Shown here: positions 51,233-60,639 of the stretch, piece after piece | How the letters are laid out: each line of letters begins with the position of its first letter | How positions within the stretch are numbered: the stretch's first letter is position 1 | Origin: an uncultured Campylobacter sp. | GTDB lineage: Bacteria; Campylobacterota; Campylobacteria; Campylobacterales; Campylobacteraceae | Assembly: GCF_963526985.1 (NCBI RefSeq) | Contig: NZ_CAURPW010000009.1 | Span: 42,910 to 106,909 of the forward strand | DNA: 64,000 bases | Direction: 5' to 3' | Position numbers and translations under genes: made by a program | The notes under the pieces: model-generated | Database searches by the model: none | Told to the model about the DNA's origin: nothing | What the model saw: only the letters and a program-made list of their open reading frames with translations

Positions 51233-51571
51233 ATGGATTCGCTTTTTTTAGTATTGCAGTTTATTTTTGCGGTAGTTTTAACGATCGCCGTTTTGCTTCA
51301 GAAAAGCTCCTCTATCGGACTAGGCGCGTATAGCGGCAGTAACGAAAGCCTATTTGGCGCAAAAGGACCGGCCGGATTTTTGGCTAAATTTACCTTCGTC
51401 GTGGGCGTTTTGTTTATCCTAAACACCCTAGCGCTAAGCTATTTTTACAACACGCAAAGCAGCAAATCTCTCATAGATAGCGTCGATACTTCGTCGTTGC
51501 CTGCGGCTCCTGAGGCAGTCGCTCCGCAAGCTCCTAGCGCTCCTACGGCTCCTGTAAGCGAGAAAAAATAA
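51233..51571 (+). CDS. secG: Protein translocase subunit SecG
   Basis: The product is 112 residues with two membrane helices (LVLQFIFAVVLTIAVLLQKS and FVVGVLFILNTLALSYFY) separated by the GLGAYSGSNESLFGAKGP loop, the SecG signature. An Ala/Pro-rich tail (APEAVAPQAPSAPTAP) follows, as in other Campylobacter SecG. It is part of the SecYEG channel. The deacetylase gene follows after 9 nt. Confidence 0.94.
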   Translation: MDSLFLVLQFIFAVVLTIAVLLQKSSSIGLGAYSGSNESLFGAKGPAGFLAKFTFVVGVLFILNTLALSYFYNTQSSKSLIDSVDTSSLPAAPEAVAPQAPSAPTAPVSEKK

Positions 51572-51580
51572 GGAGCGTCA

Positions 51581-52543
51581 ATGAAAAAATTAGTTTCCGC
51601 GCTCGCGTTTTTTGCGGCGGCGCAGTTTGCGCTTGCTGACGCGCATATCTTTAACTATCATAGATTTGACGACGATAGGCACCCTAGCACCAACGTCTCT
51701 ATTAAAAATTTACGCGAACAGTTTGAGTATTTTAAAGAAAAAGGCTACGAGATCATCCCGCTCTCAAAGCTCGTTGACGCAATAAAAAACGGCGAGCCGG
51801 TATCTGATAACTGGGTTGTTTTAACCGTAGACGATGGCTACAAAAGCTTTTATGAAAAAGGCTTACCGGTATTTTTAGAGTACGGATATCCATTTGCGCT
51901 GATGATTTATGTCGAGGCCACCGCGCGAAAATACGGCGACTTTATGACCTTCGAGCAGATCAAAGAGATCGAAAAATACGGCGAAGTCGGCTATCACTCC
52001 TACGGTCACTTGCATATGGTCGGTCTTAACGAGGAAAAACTAAAAAACGACTTTGAGGACGGTATAAGTAAATTTGAAAAAAATATGGGCTACAAACCGC
52101 GATATTTTGCATATCCTTTCGGCGAATATAACGACAGGGTACGTGATGTCGCGATAGAACACGGTATCGAGGTTATACTTAGCCAAAACTCTGGCGCAGT
52201 CGCGGCAGATAGCGATCTGCACGAGCTAGATAGGATCCCTGCGATGAACGGCACGCACCTACCCTCCGCGCTTGCAAGCAAATTTCTAAAAGCCGAATGG
52301 ATACTTCCGCAAGACTATCCGAAGGATAATAAGATTAGTGAACTTATCATCAAAACGGATGAGAACGCGACGCACGGCTACTTCTCGATGACGGGGCAAA
52401 AAACAAAAAAAGTTAAGCTCGAAAATGGACAGATGACGCTTAAATTTAACAAGCCGATCGACCGATATAAAGTCAGAATGAGCCTTAAAGTAAACGGAAA
52501 AACGACGACAAAAATTTTAGTAAAGGACATAAATGCTGAATGA
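51581..52543 (+). CDS. Secreted polysaccharide deacetylase
   Basis: The product is 320 residues with a signal peptide (MKKLVSALAFFAAAQFALA). The NodB-type domain has HIFNYHRFDD, the first motif LTVDDGY (D84, D85), the metal-binding HSYGH (H139, H143) and YFAYPFGEY. The C-terminal 70 residues form an additional beta-rich domain (YFSMTGQKTKKVKLENGQMT). These enzymes remove N- or O-acetyl groups from glycans outside the cytoplasm. It lies between secG and frr, which are adjacent in C. jejuni, and overlaps frr by 11 nt, so it has joined the operon. Confidence 0.9.
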   Translation: MKKLVSALAFFAAAQFALADAHIFNYHRFDDDRHPSTNVSIKNLREQFEYFKEKGYEIIPLSKLVDAIKNGEPVSDNWVVLTVDDGYKSFYEKGLPVFLEYGYPFALMIYVEATARKYGDFMTFEQIKEIEKYGEVGYHSYGHLHMVGLNEEKLKNDFEDGISKFEKNMGYKPRYFAYPFGEYNDRVRDVAIEHGIEVILSQNSGAVAADSDLHELDRIPAMNGTHLPSALASKFLKAEWILPQDYPKDNKISELIIKTDENATHGYFSMTGQKTKKVKLENGQMTLKFNKPIDRYKVRMSLKVNGKTTTKILVKDINAE

Positions 52544-53090
52544 GATTTACAAAAAGCAAAAAGAGCATAGCGACAAGTGCATCGAGGGCCTAAAGCGCGA
52601 CTTTAGCACACTTCGCACGGGTAAGGTAAATATAAGCATAGTCGATAATATTTACGTGGATTATTACGGTAGCCAAACTCCGCTAAACCAAGTCGCCACC
52701 GTGCTAGCTAGCGATGCTAGCACCATAAGCATCACGCCCTGGGAAAAACCGATGCTAAAAACTATCACCGCAGCGATCTCTGCGGCAAACATCGGCGTAA
52801 ATCCGAACAACGACGGCGAGAGCGTGAAGCTATTTTTCCCTCCGATGACGGTCGAGCAACGCCAGGAAAACGCCAAACACGCTAAGGCATTTGGTGAAAA
52901 AGCCAAAGTTAGTATCAGAAATATCAGAAAAGACGCCAACGACGAGGTAAAAAAACTAGAAAAAGATAAATCAATCACCGAAGATGAGAGTAAAAAAGGA
53001 CAAGACGAAGTCCAAAAGATTACCGATAGCTACACCTCAAAGATCGACTCTCTCGTAAAAGAAAAAGAGAGTGAACTTCTAAAAGTATAA
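52533..53090 (+). CDS. frr: Ribosome recycling factor
   Basis: The product is 185 residues: MLNEIYKKQKEHSDKCIEGL, then LRTGKVNISIVDNIYVDYYG and the C-terminal VSIRNIRKDANDEVKKLEKD with a final helix. Length and sequence are typical of RRF, which with EF-G splits post-termination ribosomes. The start overlaps the deacetylase gene, and a strong terminator follows. pyrE, which follows frr in C. jejuni, is not here. Confidence 0.97.
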   Translation: MLNEIYKKQKEHSDKCIEGLKRDFSTLRTGKVNISIVDNIYVDYYGSQTPLNQVATVLASDASTISITPWEKPMLKTITAAISAANIGVNPNNDGESVKLFFPPMTVEQRQENAKHAKAFGEKAKVSIRNIRKDANDEVKKLEKDKSITEDESKKGQDEVQKITDSYTSKIDSLVKEKESELLKV

Positions 53091-53094
53091 CACT

Positions 53095-53135
53095 AAATTT
53101 AGAGGTGGTAGCGGCGTGCTACTCCTCTTAAATTT
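53095..53135 (+). terminator. Terminator of the secG-frr operon
   Basis: AAATTTAGAGGtGGTAGC pairs with GCTACTcCTCTtAAATTT around GGCGT, a long stem starting 5 nt after the frr stop codon and followed by TTTT. Confidence 0.8.
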
Positions 53136-53732
53136 TAGAGTCTGCCGCAAGCAAAATATAAAATTTACAGCATTTAAAATCGCAAGATAAAGCCACTAGA
53201 CAATCACGTGGCTTGTTAAATTTCAGTCTATCTCATAAATCTTAGAATCCTAAATTTAGCTCGCTTACCAGATTTATAAATTCGGCAGTATCTACCCGTA
53301 GCGTAAAGCGCATCGTTTCGTTGGCTCAAGGCAAGTCGGTCAAATTTTTCCATCAACTTTAAAATACGATACGGCTCATTTTATTGGAACATCGCTTCAT
53401 GATTGTTTTGCTTTTTATTACATCTAAAACTCTACTTTTCTTCACTCGTAGCTATGCTTTAAAGCTACAAACATTGTGAAGCAAAGCAGAATACGCCATT
53501 TTAAACAAAGTAAGAAAATCTCTTTTTTAATTTCGTTGCAGCCGTTACTGTTGCCTGGCTTGAAAAATATCTCTTTAAGTTTAGATATATTTAGCATAAA
53601 CATCCATTTAATTTGCGGTAGCAAGGCAAGTCCGTAGTATCTGCGCTTAGCTTTATTAATAAGATGCCTTCTATTTGATAAAAACTCATTTTAAAATTTT
53701 TAACTTATTTTAGTCTGTATTTTAAAAGCATT
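53136..53732. other. AT-rich stretch between frr and the next small gene
   Basis: This holds another small hairpin (AAGCCAC...GTGGCTT, about 53188-53214). From about 53440 to 53690 the reverse strand has a broken frame with some coding look (for example NRRHLINKAKRRYYGLALLP) but no intact gene. It is probably decayed coding sequence. I could not name the family. Confidence 0.4.
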
Positions 53733-54077
53733 TTGAAGCTATTTAGGAGTAAAGGATATCCGCTTTTTAAGAAATTATCCACTATAATCTTACGATACGA
53801 AAATAAATCTCGAAAGTCTATAGTGGCAAAAAATAATCTTTTAAAAGGCGCGAATAACTTAAATTTTAAAAATGCGAGCGACTCTGATATCTCTGTTTTG
53901 TCTCTTGATTTTTTGGACGATAGCGCCGTTATCGATATTAGACCTCGTATTGATAAAGGCGGGGCGGAAAAACTACTCGGTCCAGGCGATATGTTGGTAA
54001 AAATTAATGGCGATATAATGTATATTATCTCACCGCTCTTAAACCCTGACGACATAAAACAAATTTTAAAAATTTAA
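53733..54077 (+). CDS. Uncharacterised small protein, possibly truncated
   Basis: The frame encodes 114 residues. A basic first half (GYPLFKKLSTIILRYENKSR) is followed by a more convincing second half (VLSLDFLDDSAVIDIRPRID, then GPGDMLVKINGDIMYIISPL). There is no signal peptide. The ribosome binding site is unclear and the region is AT-rich, so the N-terminus may be wrong or lost. It ends 16 nt before thiD. No family is recognised, and it could be a remnant. Confidence 0.45.
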   Translation: MKLFRSKGYPLFKKLSTIILRYENKSRKSIVAKNNLLKGANNLNFKNASDSDISVLSLDFLDDSAVIDIRPRIDKGGAEKLLGPGDMLVKINGDIMYIISPLLNPDDIKQILKI

Positions 54078-54093
54078 AAATAAAAGGTAAAAA

Positions 54094-54831
54094 ATGAAAA
54101 AAATCCTCATCATCGCAGGCTCATGCAGCAACGGCGGCGCGGGACTGCAGGCGGATATCAAGGCATGCGCGCACTTTGGCTGCTATAGCGCGACCGCGGT
54201 CACGGCGCTAACGGCCGAAAATACGGACAAGATCAAAAATATCGTCTCGCTGGATCCCTCGTTCATCGCCGATCAGCTCGAGATGCTCTCGGCGGAGTTT
54301 AGCTTCGACGCCGTCAAGATCGGTATGCTCTTTAACGAGCCTATCATGGACGTCGTGCAGAGCTTTTTAGAAAAAAACTCTGCTCCCGTGGTGCTAGATC
54401 CAGTCTGCGTCTCGAAAATGGGGCATAAACTCATCAAAGATAGCGCCATCGAGAGGCTAAAAGAGCTGATGAAATTTGTCGCCGTTACGACGCCGAACCT
54501 GCGCGAAGCGGACGTACTTTTCGGCGATGATTTTATGAATTTGCCGTGCGACGTGATCGTGAAAAAGCACATCGTCGCGGGCAAAAGCATCGACACGCTC
54601 TACCGCAAGGACGGCAGCGTGCAAAACTTTGAGACGCCGCTAGCCGATCCGCTGGTTATCATCGGCGCGGGCTGCACGTTTTCTAGCTCGCTAGCCTGCC
54701 TGCTAGCTCGCGGCGAGAGCCTAGAAAGCGCCGTCCAGCAAGCCAAAGAATACATCTACAACGCCATAATCACCGGCATCGACACGAATCTGGGCGTGAG
54801 AAAACTGCTAAATCACGGGGTTAAAATTTAA
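54094..54831 (+). CDS. thiD: Hydroxymethylpyrimidine/phosphomethylpyrimidine kinase
   Basis: The product is 245 residues with the ribokinase-like features of ThiD: IAGSCSNGGAGLQADIKACA at the N-terminus (substrate-binding region), DAVKIGMLFNEPIMDVV, VVLDPVCVSKMGHKLI and the anion-hole/catalytic region VIIGAGCTFSSSLACLLA, in which the usual G-T-G-D is altered (GAGC here). It phosphorylates HMP and HMP-P for thiamine synthesis. The change of the catalytic Asp to Cys, in the position that is normally GTGCTFSSA, is in fact the common GxGCTfSSA form of many ThiD proteins, so activity is expected. Confidence 0.9.
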   Translation: MKKILIIAGSCSNGGAGLQADIKACAHFGCYSATAVTALTAENTDKIKNIVSLDPSFIADQLEMLSAEFSFDAVKIGMLFNEPIMDVVQSFLEKNSAPVVLDPVCVSKMGHKLIKDSAIERLKELMKFVAVTTPNLREADVLFGDDFMNLPCDVIVKKHIVAGKSIDTLYRKDGSVQNFETPLADPLVIIGAGCTFSSSLACLLARGESLESAVQQAKEYIYNAIITGIDTNLGVRKLLNHGVKI

Positions 54832-55892
54832 TTTTAGCATGTTTTTGCGGCAACCTACCAAAGTATGGCCGGATAAATTTATATAAGATTAGCCCAAAAA
54901 AAGCATATCGGGTTTAAAGCTTAATAGCGCACGGGATAGAAGTTGCCGCATTTTACTTTGGCAGGGCTTTGGGGCTGGGTAATATCGTTAATTCGTAAGA
55001 AAATAAACCCGACCTCGCGATTAGGAATTCAAAGTTGAGCTAGACAAATACGCCGATGTTAGATGCTACAAAAATTCTGCTAGATTGACGTTAAATTTGC
55101 GTTAGTCTAGCATTAAGTCGTTTGCGTAATAAGACCGCGTAGATTTAAGTTACCGAATCGTGAGTGCTTTACGCTGCGGGGTCATCGTCTGGGTTTTGCG
55201 CCGATGTTGTAAGATCGCCGAGTTATATGGTTGGTTTAAATTTACATAGCCGATTTATCGTTTTGGCAGGTTTCAAACCCTAACGGGTTAAATTTGTGCC
55301 AATTTTGCCGTTTTTCGCGGCCTAGTTTATTTTTAGCTAGCTCTTTTGGTACGGTTTATAAAGATGACGCTATGTTAGGTTATAGTTAGCTTTTATAGTT
55401 TATTCGCTTTAATTATATTTAATAAATGATAACGCGGAAATTTAGCAAGGATTTGGGTGCGGCAAACAAATAAAATCCCTAAAAAATTTAAACCGCTAAA
55501 ATCTTGCAGATTAGATGTCTTTAGTCGTTTGCATTCGTAAAAAACAAGCTTTGGCGAGGTTTAGTATTTTTGCCGACTTTTGCTTATTTTGCTTTAGGGC
55601 GATATTTTATTACTCCGGTTTAGCGCGTCTTGCTTGGGCGTCCTGTGCTAGCGCGGATTTAAGCGGATTTGCGCTTCGTTTAACCCTAGCCTTATAAATA
55701 TAAATTTCTCTCGACGACTACAAGAGTCCGCGTCCGTATTTTATATTCGCCGCAAGCGAAATTTGATTAGAGCTGTCATGCTTGCTGCGGTATTTTTATT
55801 TACTTTATTTGTTTTACTTTTATATTTTATTTTTTAGCATCGCTACTCTTCATATAGATTTTATTCATTTCATATCTATTATGATGATTTTT
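54832..55892. other. 1-kb stretch upstream of CRISPR array 1, no intact gene
   Basis: No frame here has a ribosome binding site and coding character. The only open frame above 60 codons (55515-55697) reads like random sequence. No cas gene fragment is recognised. The composition is like the other intergenic regions, and it leads directly into the leader. Confidence 0.45.
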
Positions 55893-56086
55893 ACTTTTGC
55901 GGCCCATGTTTGCCTATTTTTGCTTGTATATCTTTGCCCGCTACGGCGATAAAGCTTCTTGTAAGTTTCGCAAATAGCGATATACTCGCGTTTTAGATTT
56001 TTCTAGCGGTTAAATTTAGGCTATTTTAAGGCCTAAAAATATAAACTTTTATCGCAAATAGCCCTAAATATGAGTGTTTTGGTGCT
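55893..56086 (+). promoter_or_regulatory. Leader of CRISPR array 1
   Basis: About 195 bp immediately before the first repeat. It is almost the same as 62767-62965 before array 2. Shared blocks include CTTTTGCGGCCCATGTTTGCC, CCCGCTACGGCGATAAAGC, AGCGATATACTCGCG and TTATCGCAAATAG, and both end GGTGCT directly at the first repeat. Conservation up to the first repeat and the clean repeats at this end mark it as the leader with the array promoter and integration site. Confidence 0.85.
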
Positions 56087-59000
56087 GTGTAAATTTACCC
56101 CGTTGGGGTTTGAAACTTATTGCTATCGACATTATTTAAAATATACTCGAGCGTGTAAATTTACCCCGTTGGGGTTTGAAACCCACCTGATAGTCGGGGC
56201 GCAGTGCCAAACTCAAAGTGTAAATTTACCCCGTTGGGGTTTGAAACAACTGCTGAGCGGCGTCGCTTTGGCTCGTGCTAGCGTGTAAATTTACCCCGTT
56301 GGGGTTTGAAACGGTTTTCGGCTTTGGATAGTTTCAAAATAGCCCCTTTGTGTAAATTTACCCCGTTGGGGTTTGAAACGCTCCTTTGCGCGCTCGTTAA
56401 GCACAGCGTCATCGTGTAAATTTACCCCGTTGGGGTTTGAAACTCAAACATCCGCTTAAATTTAGCTCCTTAGCACGGTGTAAATTTACCCCGTTGGGGT
56501 TTGAAACGGCTTAACAGGCTCACAACAACAGCCACACATCAAAGGTGTAAATTTACCCCGTTGGGGTTTGAAACATTTTTCTTGAAACCCCATTTACGAT
56601 TTGTGTAAAATGTGTAAATTTACCCCGTTGGGGTTTGAAACAAATTTGAGCTAAATCCCTAATTTCTAGCGCCTCGTGTAAATTTACCCCGTTGGGGTTT
56701 GAAACTTCGTCAAGAAGGTAAAGTTTATATCGTTAATCCGTGTAAATTTACCCCGTTGGGGTTTGAAACAGTAATCTTGGTAAATTTTGGGCTACTGGGC
56801 TTAAGTGTAAATTTACCCCGTTGGGGTTTGAAACGATGTTAGAAGCTTAAACATAAGCGTTTGATTAAAGTGTAAATTTACCCCGTTGGGGTTTGAAACC
56901 TCCGAATACCAAAACGAGCCGCTAAGCCGCGACGGGTGTAAATTTACCCCGTTGGGGTTTGAAACAAATACCAGTCCGTATTCCCCACCCTCATCCAGCG
57001 TGTGTAAATTTACCCCGTTGGGGTTTGAAACATGTTTTATTTTTTATTTTTTTGCTTTTGCTTGCTTGGTGTAAATTTACCCCGTTGGGGTTTGAAACTC
57101 CAGGACGCGGAGCTGTTGCACCAAATGTTTAAGTGTAAATTTACCCCGTTGGGGTTTGAAACAAGGCCACTACAAACGACCGCAAAGAGGTGGTAAAGTG
57201 TAAATTTACCCCGTTGGGGTTTGAAACCGGATAAAATCAAAGAAATGTTAGCCGCGGCCGGCATGTGTAAATTTACCCCGTTGGGGTTTGAAACGCTTTC
57301 GATCAATCTCATTAAGTCTTGCGTAGATAGCGTGTAAATTTACCCCGTTGGGGTTTGAAACCTTCTGATGAATATGATATCGTGCCGGCTTCTGAAGTGT
57401 AAATTTACCCCGTTGGGGTTTGAAACCGGGACTAAAGGCGGCTTTTAGGGGATTTTTGCCAGTGTAAATTTACCCCGTTGGGGTTTGAAACTCTCGATTA
57501 CGTTGTCTTTATAGATCGTCGCCTCATAGTGTAAATTTACCCCGTTGGGGTTTGAAACCCAAAGTAAAAAAGGAAAAAAAATGAAGACAAAAGTGTAAAT
57601 TTACCCCGTTGGGGTTTGAAACGATTATTCCCTCTACGTTGATCAAGAGAGCGCTATAGTGTAAATTTACCCCGTTGGGGTTTGAAACCATTGTAACAGC
57701 ACGGTAACAACCGGTAACAAAAGTGTAAATTTACCCCGTTGGGGTTTGAAACTCGAAAAGCAAAACGAGCAAGGCTACGTAAGCAAAGTGTAAATTTACC
57801 CCGTTGGGGTTTGAAACTCTACCGGCAACGTCGAAATGAGAAAGCAACTCTTGTGTAAATTTACCCCGTTGGGGTTTGAAACTGGTGACGATGCGATACA
57901 TGAGGCTTTGAGTGATGAGTGTAAATTTACCCCGTTGGGGTTTGAAACTCTAAGAGTATAAAGAGGTTTGTCGATAAACATAAAGTGTAAATTTACCCCG
58001 TTGGGGTTTGAAACGATAAAAGTAGTATCGTAGAATTGTAGCTTTTGATTGTGTAAATTTACCCCGTTGGGGTTTGAAACAACGTATAAGCGACCCCTTG
58101 CAAGAAGAACGCGTGTGTAAATTTACCCCGTTGGGGTTTGAAACGAGATGCTTAAAAATATGTTTTCAGATATGGTGTCGTGTAAATTTACCCCGTTGGG
58201 GTTTGAAACCCCCAAACCGATTAGGGGCAAATCTCGGGCATTTTTCGTGTAAATTTACCCCGTTGGGGTTTGAAACCCGTAACGTCCCAAACATCAGTTT
58301 CAACTTCATTGGTGTAAATTTACCCCGTTGGGGTTTGAAACTCAGGTGATTTGGCATCGCTCGCCAAAATTTAACCGTGTAAATTTACCCCGTTGGGGTT
58401 TGAAACTCTTTTATACTCTCTAACTCTTGCCTCCACTCTGTCGTGTAAATTTACCCCGTTGGGGTTTGAAACATCAAATAAATTTAAACTTTTTTGTTTT
58501 ACGGCAAAGTGTAAATTTACCCCGTTGGGGTTTGAAACAAACTTCTTTGTGTTGGCATTCTTGGAAAGGCTGAGTGTAAATTTACCCCGTTGGGGTTTGA
58601 AACATCTTTGCAGTTGAAGCGGCTTGCAGGAAAGCCTGAGTGTAAATTTACCCCGTTGGGGTTTGAAACATCGCCAAATTTCAAGCCCGGCGCCGCCTAA
58701 AGCTGTGTAAATTTACCCCGTTGGGGTTTGAAACAATGACAGACAAAGAAATCGTTTTAGAGCTGACGGTGTAAATTTACCCCGTTGGGGTTTGAAACTA
58801 TGCTATCAGGTCTATCCCTTCGTCTTTGACTCGTGTAAATTTACCCCGTTGGGGTTTGAAACGAATTGTAAAGAAAAGAGCCGCTACAGTAATAAGGTGT
58901 AAATTTACCCCGTTGGGGTTTGAAACTATTCGGCGTAGCTTCCTGCGGTTTGTTTTAGGTATGTGTAAATTTACCCCGTTGGGGTTTGAAACCGTTTTGG

Positions 59001-59123
59001 GATTTTCTTGCCGATTGGGATGAAGCGTGTAAATTTATCCCGTTGGGGTTTGAAACCGAGTATGCCGGCATTAAACGCGGCTTCTTGGCTATCGTGTAAA
59101 TTTACCCCGTTGGGGTTTGAAAC
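56087..59123 (+). CRISPR. CRISPR array 1: 47 repeats of 30 bp, 46 spacers
   Basis: The 30-bp repeat starts GTGTAAATTTAC, has CCCCGTTGGGG in the middle and ends GTTTGAAAC. I count 47 copies. Starts include 56087, 56153, 56218, 56283 and so on to 58963, 59027 and 59094. Spacers are 34-37 nt, mean about 35. All copies look identical except the one at 59027, where position 12 is T instead of C, near the distal end. The TTTGAAAC end would be the 5' handle of the crRNA. The repeat style fits type I-B or III systems, but no cas gene is present in the window. The leader is on the left, so the newest spacers are at 56117 and onward. The end of the array joins a truncated prepilin peptidase gene without any trailer. 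Confidence 0.98.
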
Positions 59124-59296
59124 CAGTTATTATAGGTAGTTTGTTAGGCTTTCTTTGGTCTTTCATAGCACTATTCATAAGTTGCGTATTCGCGATAATT
59201 TACCAAACGCTAAAAGGTAAGAAGGGAGAATCGCTCCCGTTTATTCCTTTTCTAACTGCGGGAACGATTGTATCGTTGATTTGTATTAGCTTGTGA
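59123..59296 (+). pseudogene. C-terminal fragment of a prepilin peptidase abutting the array
   Basis: Beginning at the last base of the final CRISPR repeat, 57 codons read in one frame to a TGA: IIGSLLGFLWSFIALFISCV, then KGKKGESLPFIPFLTAGTIV and a final hydrophobic stretch. This is the end of an A24-type prepilin peptidase, where the LPFxPFL motif precedes the last membrane helix. The first 180 or so residues with the catalytic aspartates are absent. The fragment converges on the broken pseudopilin gene, so both are leftovers of one type IV pilus or type II secretion-like locus. Confidence 0.72.
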
Positions 59297-59315
59297 GCGA
59301 CTGGGGGTTAACCCC

Positions 59316-59986
59316 TCATCGCTCAGTCGAGAATATGCTACTATCATATCGTAAAACAACAGGCGTGCCGTAATTTTCTATCGCCCACTTCCTAAAATCC
59401 TTGCATAACTTCCGTTCGTCAAACTTATCGTATATATAGTCGTTTCTTAATGGGTCGCTTGAACGAACGTTTCCTTTAAATCGTCCACCATACATAACCG
59501 TCGCCTGCATTTCGGCTTGTTCTGGAGCGACTCTGAAATAATCTCCGGTGCCCTTTTCTGGGTGATAAGGGTCTATCGTAAGTTCTCGGTGATAGCCTAT
59601 TTCTATGCAAGGATAATCGCTACCCTTTAACCCGATAAGCAAATTTTGTCCGCGCAAGGATAATCGCTACCCTTTAACCCGATAAGCAAATTTTGTCCGC
59701 CCGGGTGTAGGTCGGATTGAGGCGTCGGGTGGATTTTTAACATAAAGTTATCATCGGGCTCTCCCCAAGCAACTTCGTTCGTAATTTCGTAATGAGGTAC
59801 TACCCCGTTAGCGGCAACGTAAGCTTGTATTTCATCAGCCGCCTGCTTAAACGACGTAGTTAATACTGCAAATCTGGCGTCGTCCCTAGACGCATTAATT
59901 TTTGGAACGGCCACCGCCGACAATATCCCTATAATCACTATGACAAAAACTAATTCAACCATAGTAAAAGCTCTGCTTTTTGACAT
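59316..59986 (-). pseudogene. Type IV pilin-like/pseudopilin gene disrupted by a 47-bp tandem duplication
   Basis: The start at 59986 has a TAAGAGGATTTTAT site. The protein begins MSKSRA with cleavage before FTMVELVFVIVIIGILSAVA, a class III prepilin signal with Glu5, then AAADEIQAYVAANG-like helix (actual QAADEIQAYVAANG) and a globular part. At about residue 100 a 47-bp duplication shifts the frame and the product ends CADKICLSG. If one copy is removed, the frame runs on through IEIGYHRELTIDPYHPEKG and ends IFSTER at 59316, giving an intact 207-residue pilin-like protein. Everything else is intact, so the disruption is recent or reversible. It might build a pseudopilus for secretion or DNA uptake. 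Confidence 0.85.
59607..59700. repeat. Perfect 47-bp tandem duplication in the pseudopilin gene
   Basis: Positions 59607-59653 and 59654-59700 are identical (both start GCAAGGATAATCGC and end TTTTGTCCGC). 47 is not a multiple of three, so one copy keeps the gene in frame and two break it. Confidence 0.97.
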
Positions 59987-60175
59987 ATAAAATCCTCTTA
60001 AAATAACGTAGTAGACACATTTTAACAGAATTTTTAATCTATGACAATAAAATTTGCTCGGCAAAAAACAAAGTACTTGCGCGATAGACGGTGTTTTTGG
60101 ATAAATTTTTGTGTTTAGACGGCGTGAGGCTTGAAAGAAAAACATACTTAGTAAAAAGCTAACAAGCCTACAATG

Positions 60176-60193
60176 GTGTAAATTTACCCCGTT
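60176..60193 (+). repeat. Orphan partial CRISPR repeat
   Basis: GTGTAAATTTACCCCGTT matches the first 18 bases of the array repeat exactly, then diverges into TTTTTTGGGGGGAGGG. It is about 1.05 kb from the end of array 1 in the same orientation and upstream of the pseudopilin gene. It may mark a former array edge. Confidence 0.8.
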
Positions 60194-60639
60194 TTTTTTG
60201 GGGGGAGGGTAAACACCCAACCGACCCAGTCGCCAAAAAGCAAATTCATACGCTAATGGGCATTTAAACGTCACCCATTTTTTGTTTTGAGACAGATTTA
60301 AATTGGCGAGTAAATAGACACGTGGCAGACTGCGCCGCCCTAGCGATTATTTTTTTACGCGTTTAAGACTGTTTGCTGGGCTAAATTTAGCTTTGCTTGC
60401 AGAGGCTATTTTTGCGCCCGCCTTAATCCCTTTTTATGCTTTTAATGATATAATTTCTCAAAAATAAGACTTTTGCGATTTGGAGCGAAAATTTAGGCTT
60501 TGGATCAAATCTAGCGCGATTTTAGCGGGTGAGTTTGGGTCAAAAACCGTGCCGCAGCGAGCTTGATTTGCGCAGGTAAGCTTAAATTTAACGCCCCAAA
60601 ACCGCAAACGCTCTAAAATTTATCAAAAAAGGAGCCAAA
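60194..60639. other. Intergenic stretch before the oxidoreductase gene
   Basis: No gene is seen. A TATAAT box in AATGATATAATTTC at 60449-60454 could start a transcript, but it is about 185 nt from the next start codon. The oxidoreductase start has AAAAAAGGAGCCAAA just upstream. Confidence 0.45.

Noticed and set aside
53442..53690. Possible reverse-strand gene after frr
   Set aside because: The frame has some coding look but no start, no ribosome binding site and no family. It is listed only as probable decayed sequence.
54640..54700. Apparent loss of the catalytic Asp in ThiD (GAGCTFSS)
   Set aside because: Many ThiD proteins have a G-x-G-C-T-x-S form at this place, so it is not a sign of inactivation.
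55515..55697. 60-codon frame upstream of CRISPR array 1
   Set aside because: No ribosome binding site, no start context and random-looking composition.
56070..59023. Open reading frames of 60-90 codons through the CRISPR arrays on both strands, with repeated CKFTPLGFET or VNLPRWGLK motifs
   Set aside because: These are translations of the 30-bp repeat. They have no ribosome binding sites and end at random points in spacers.
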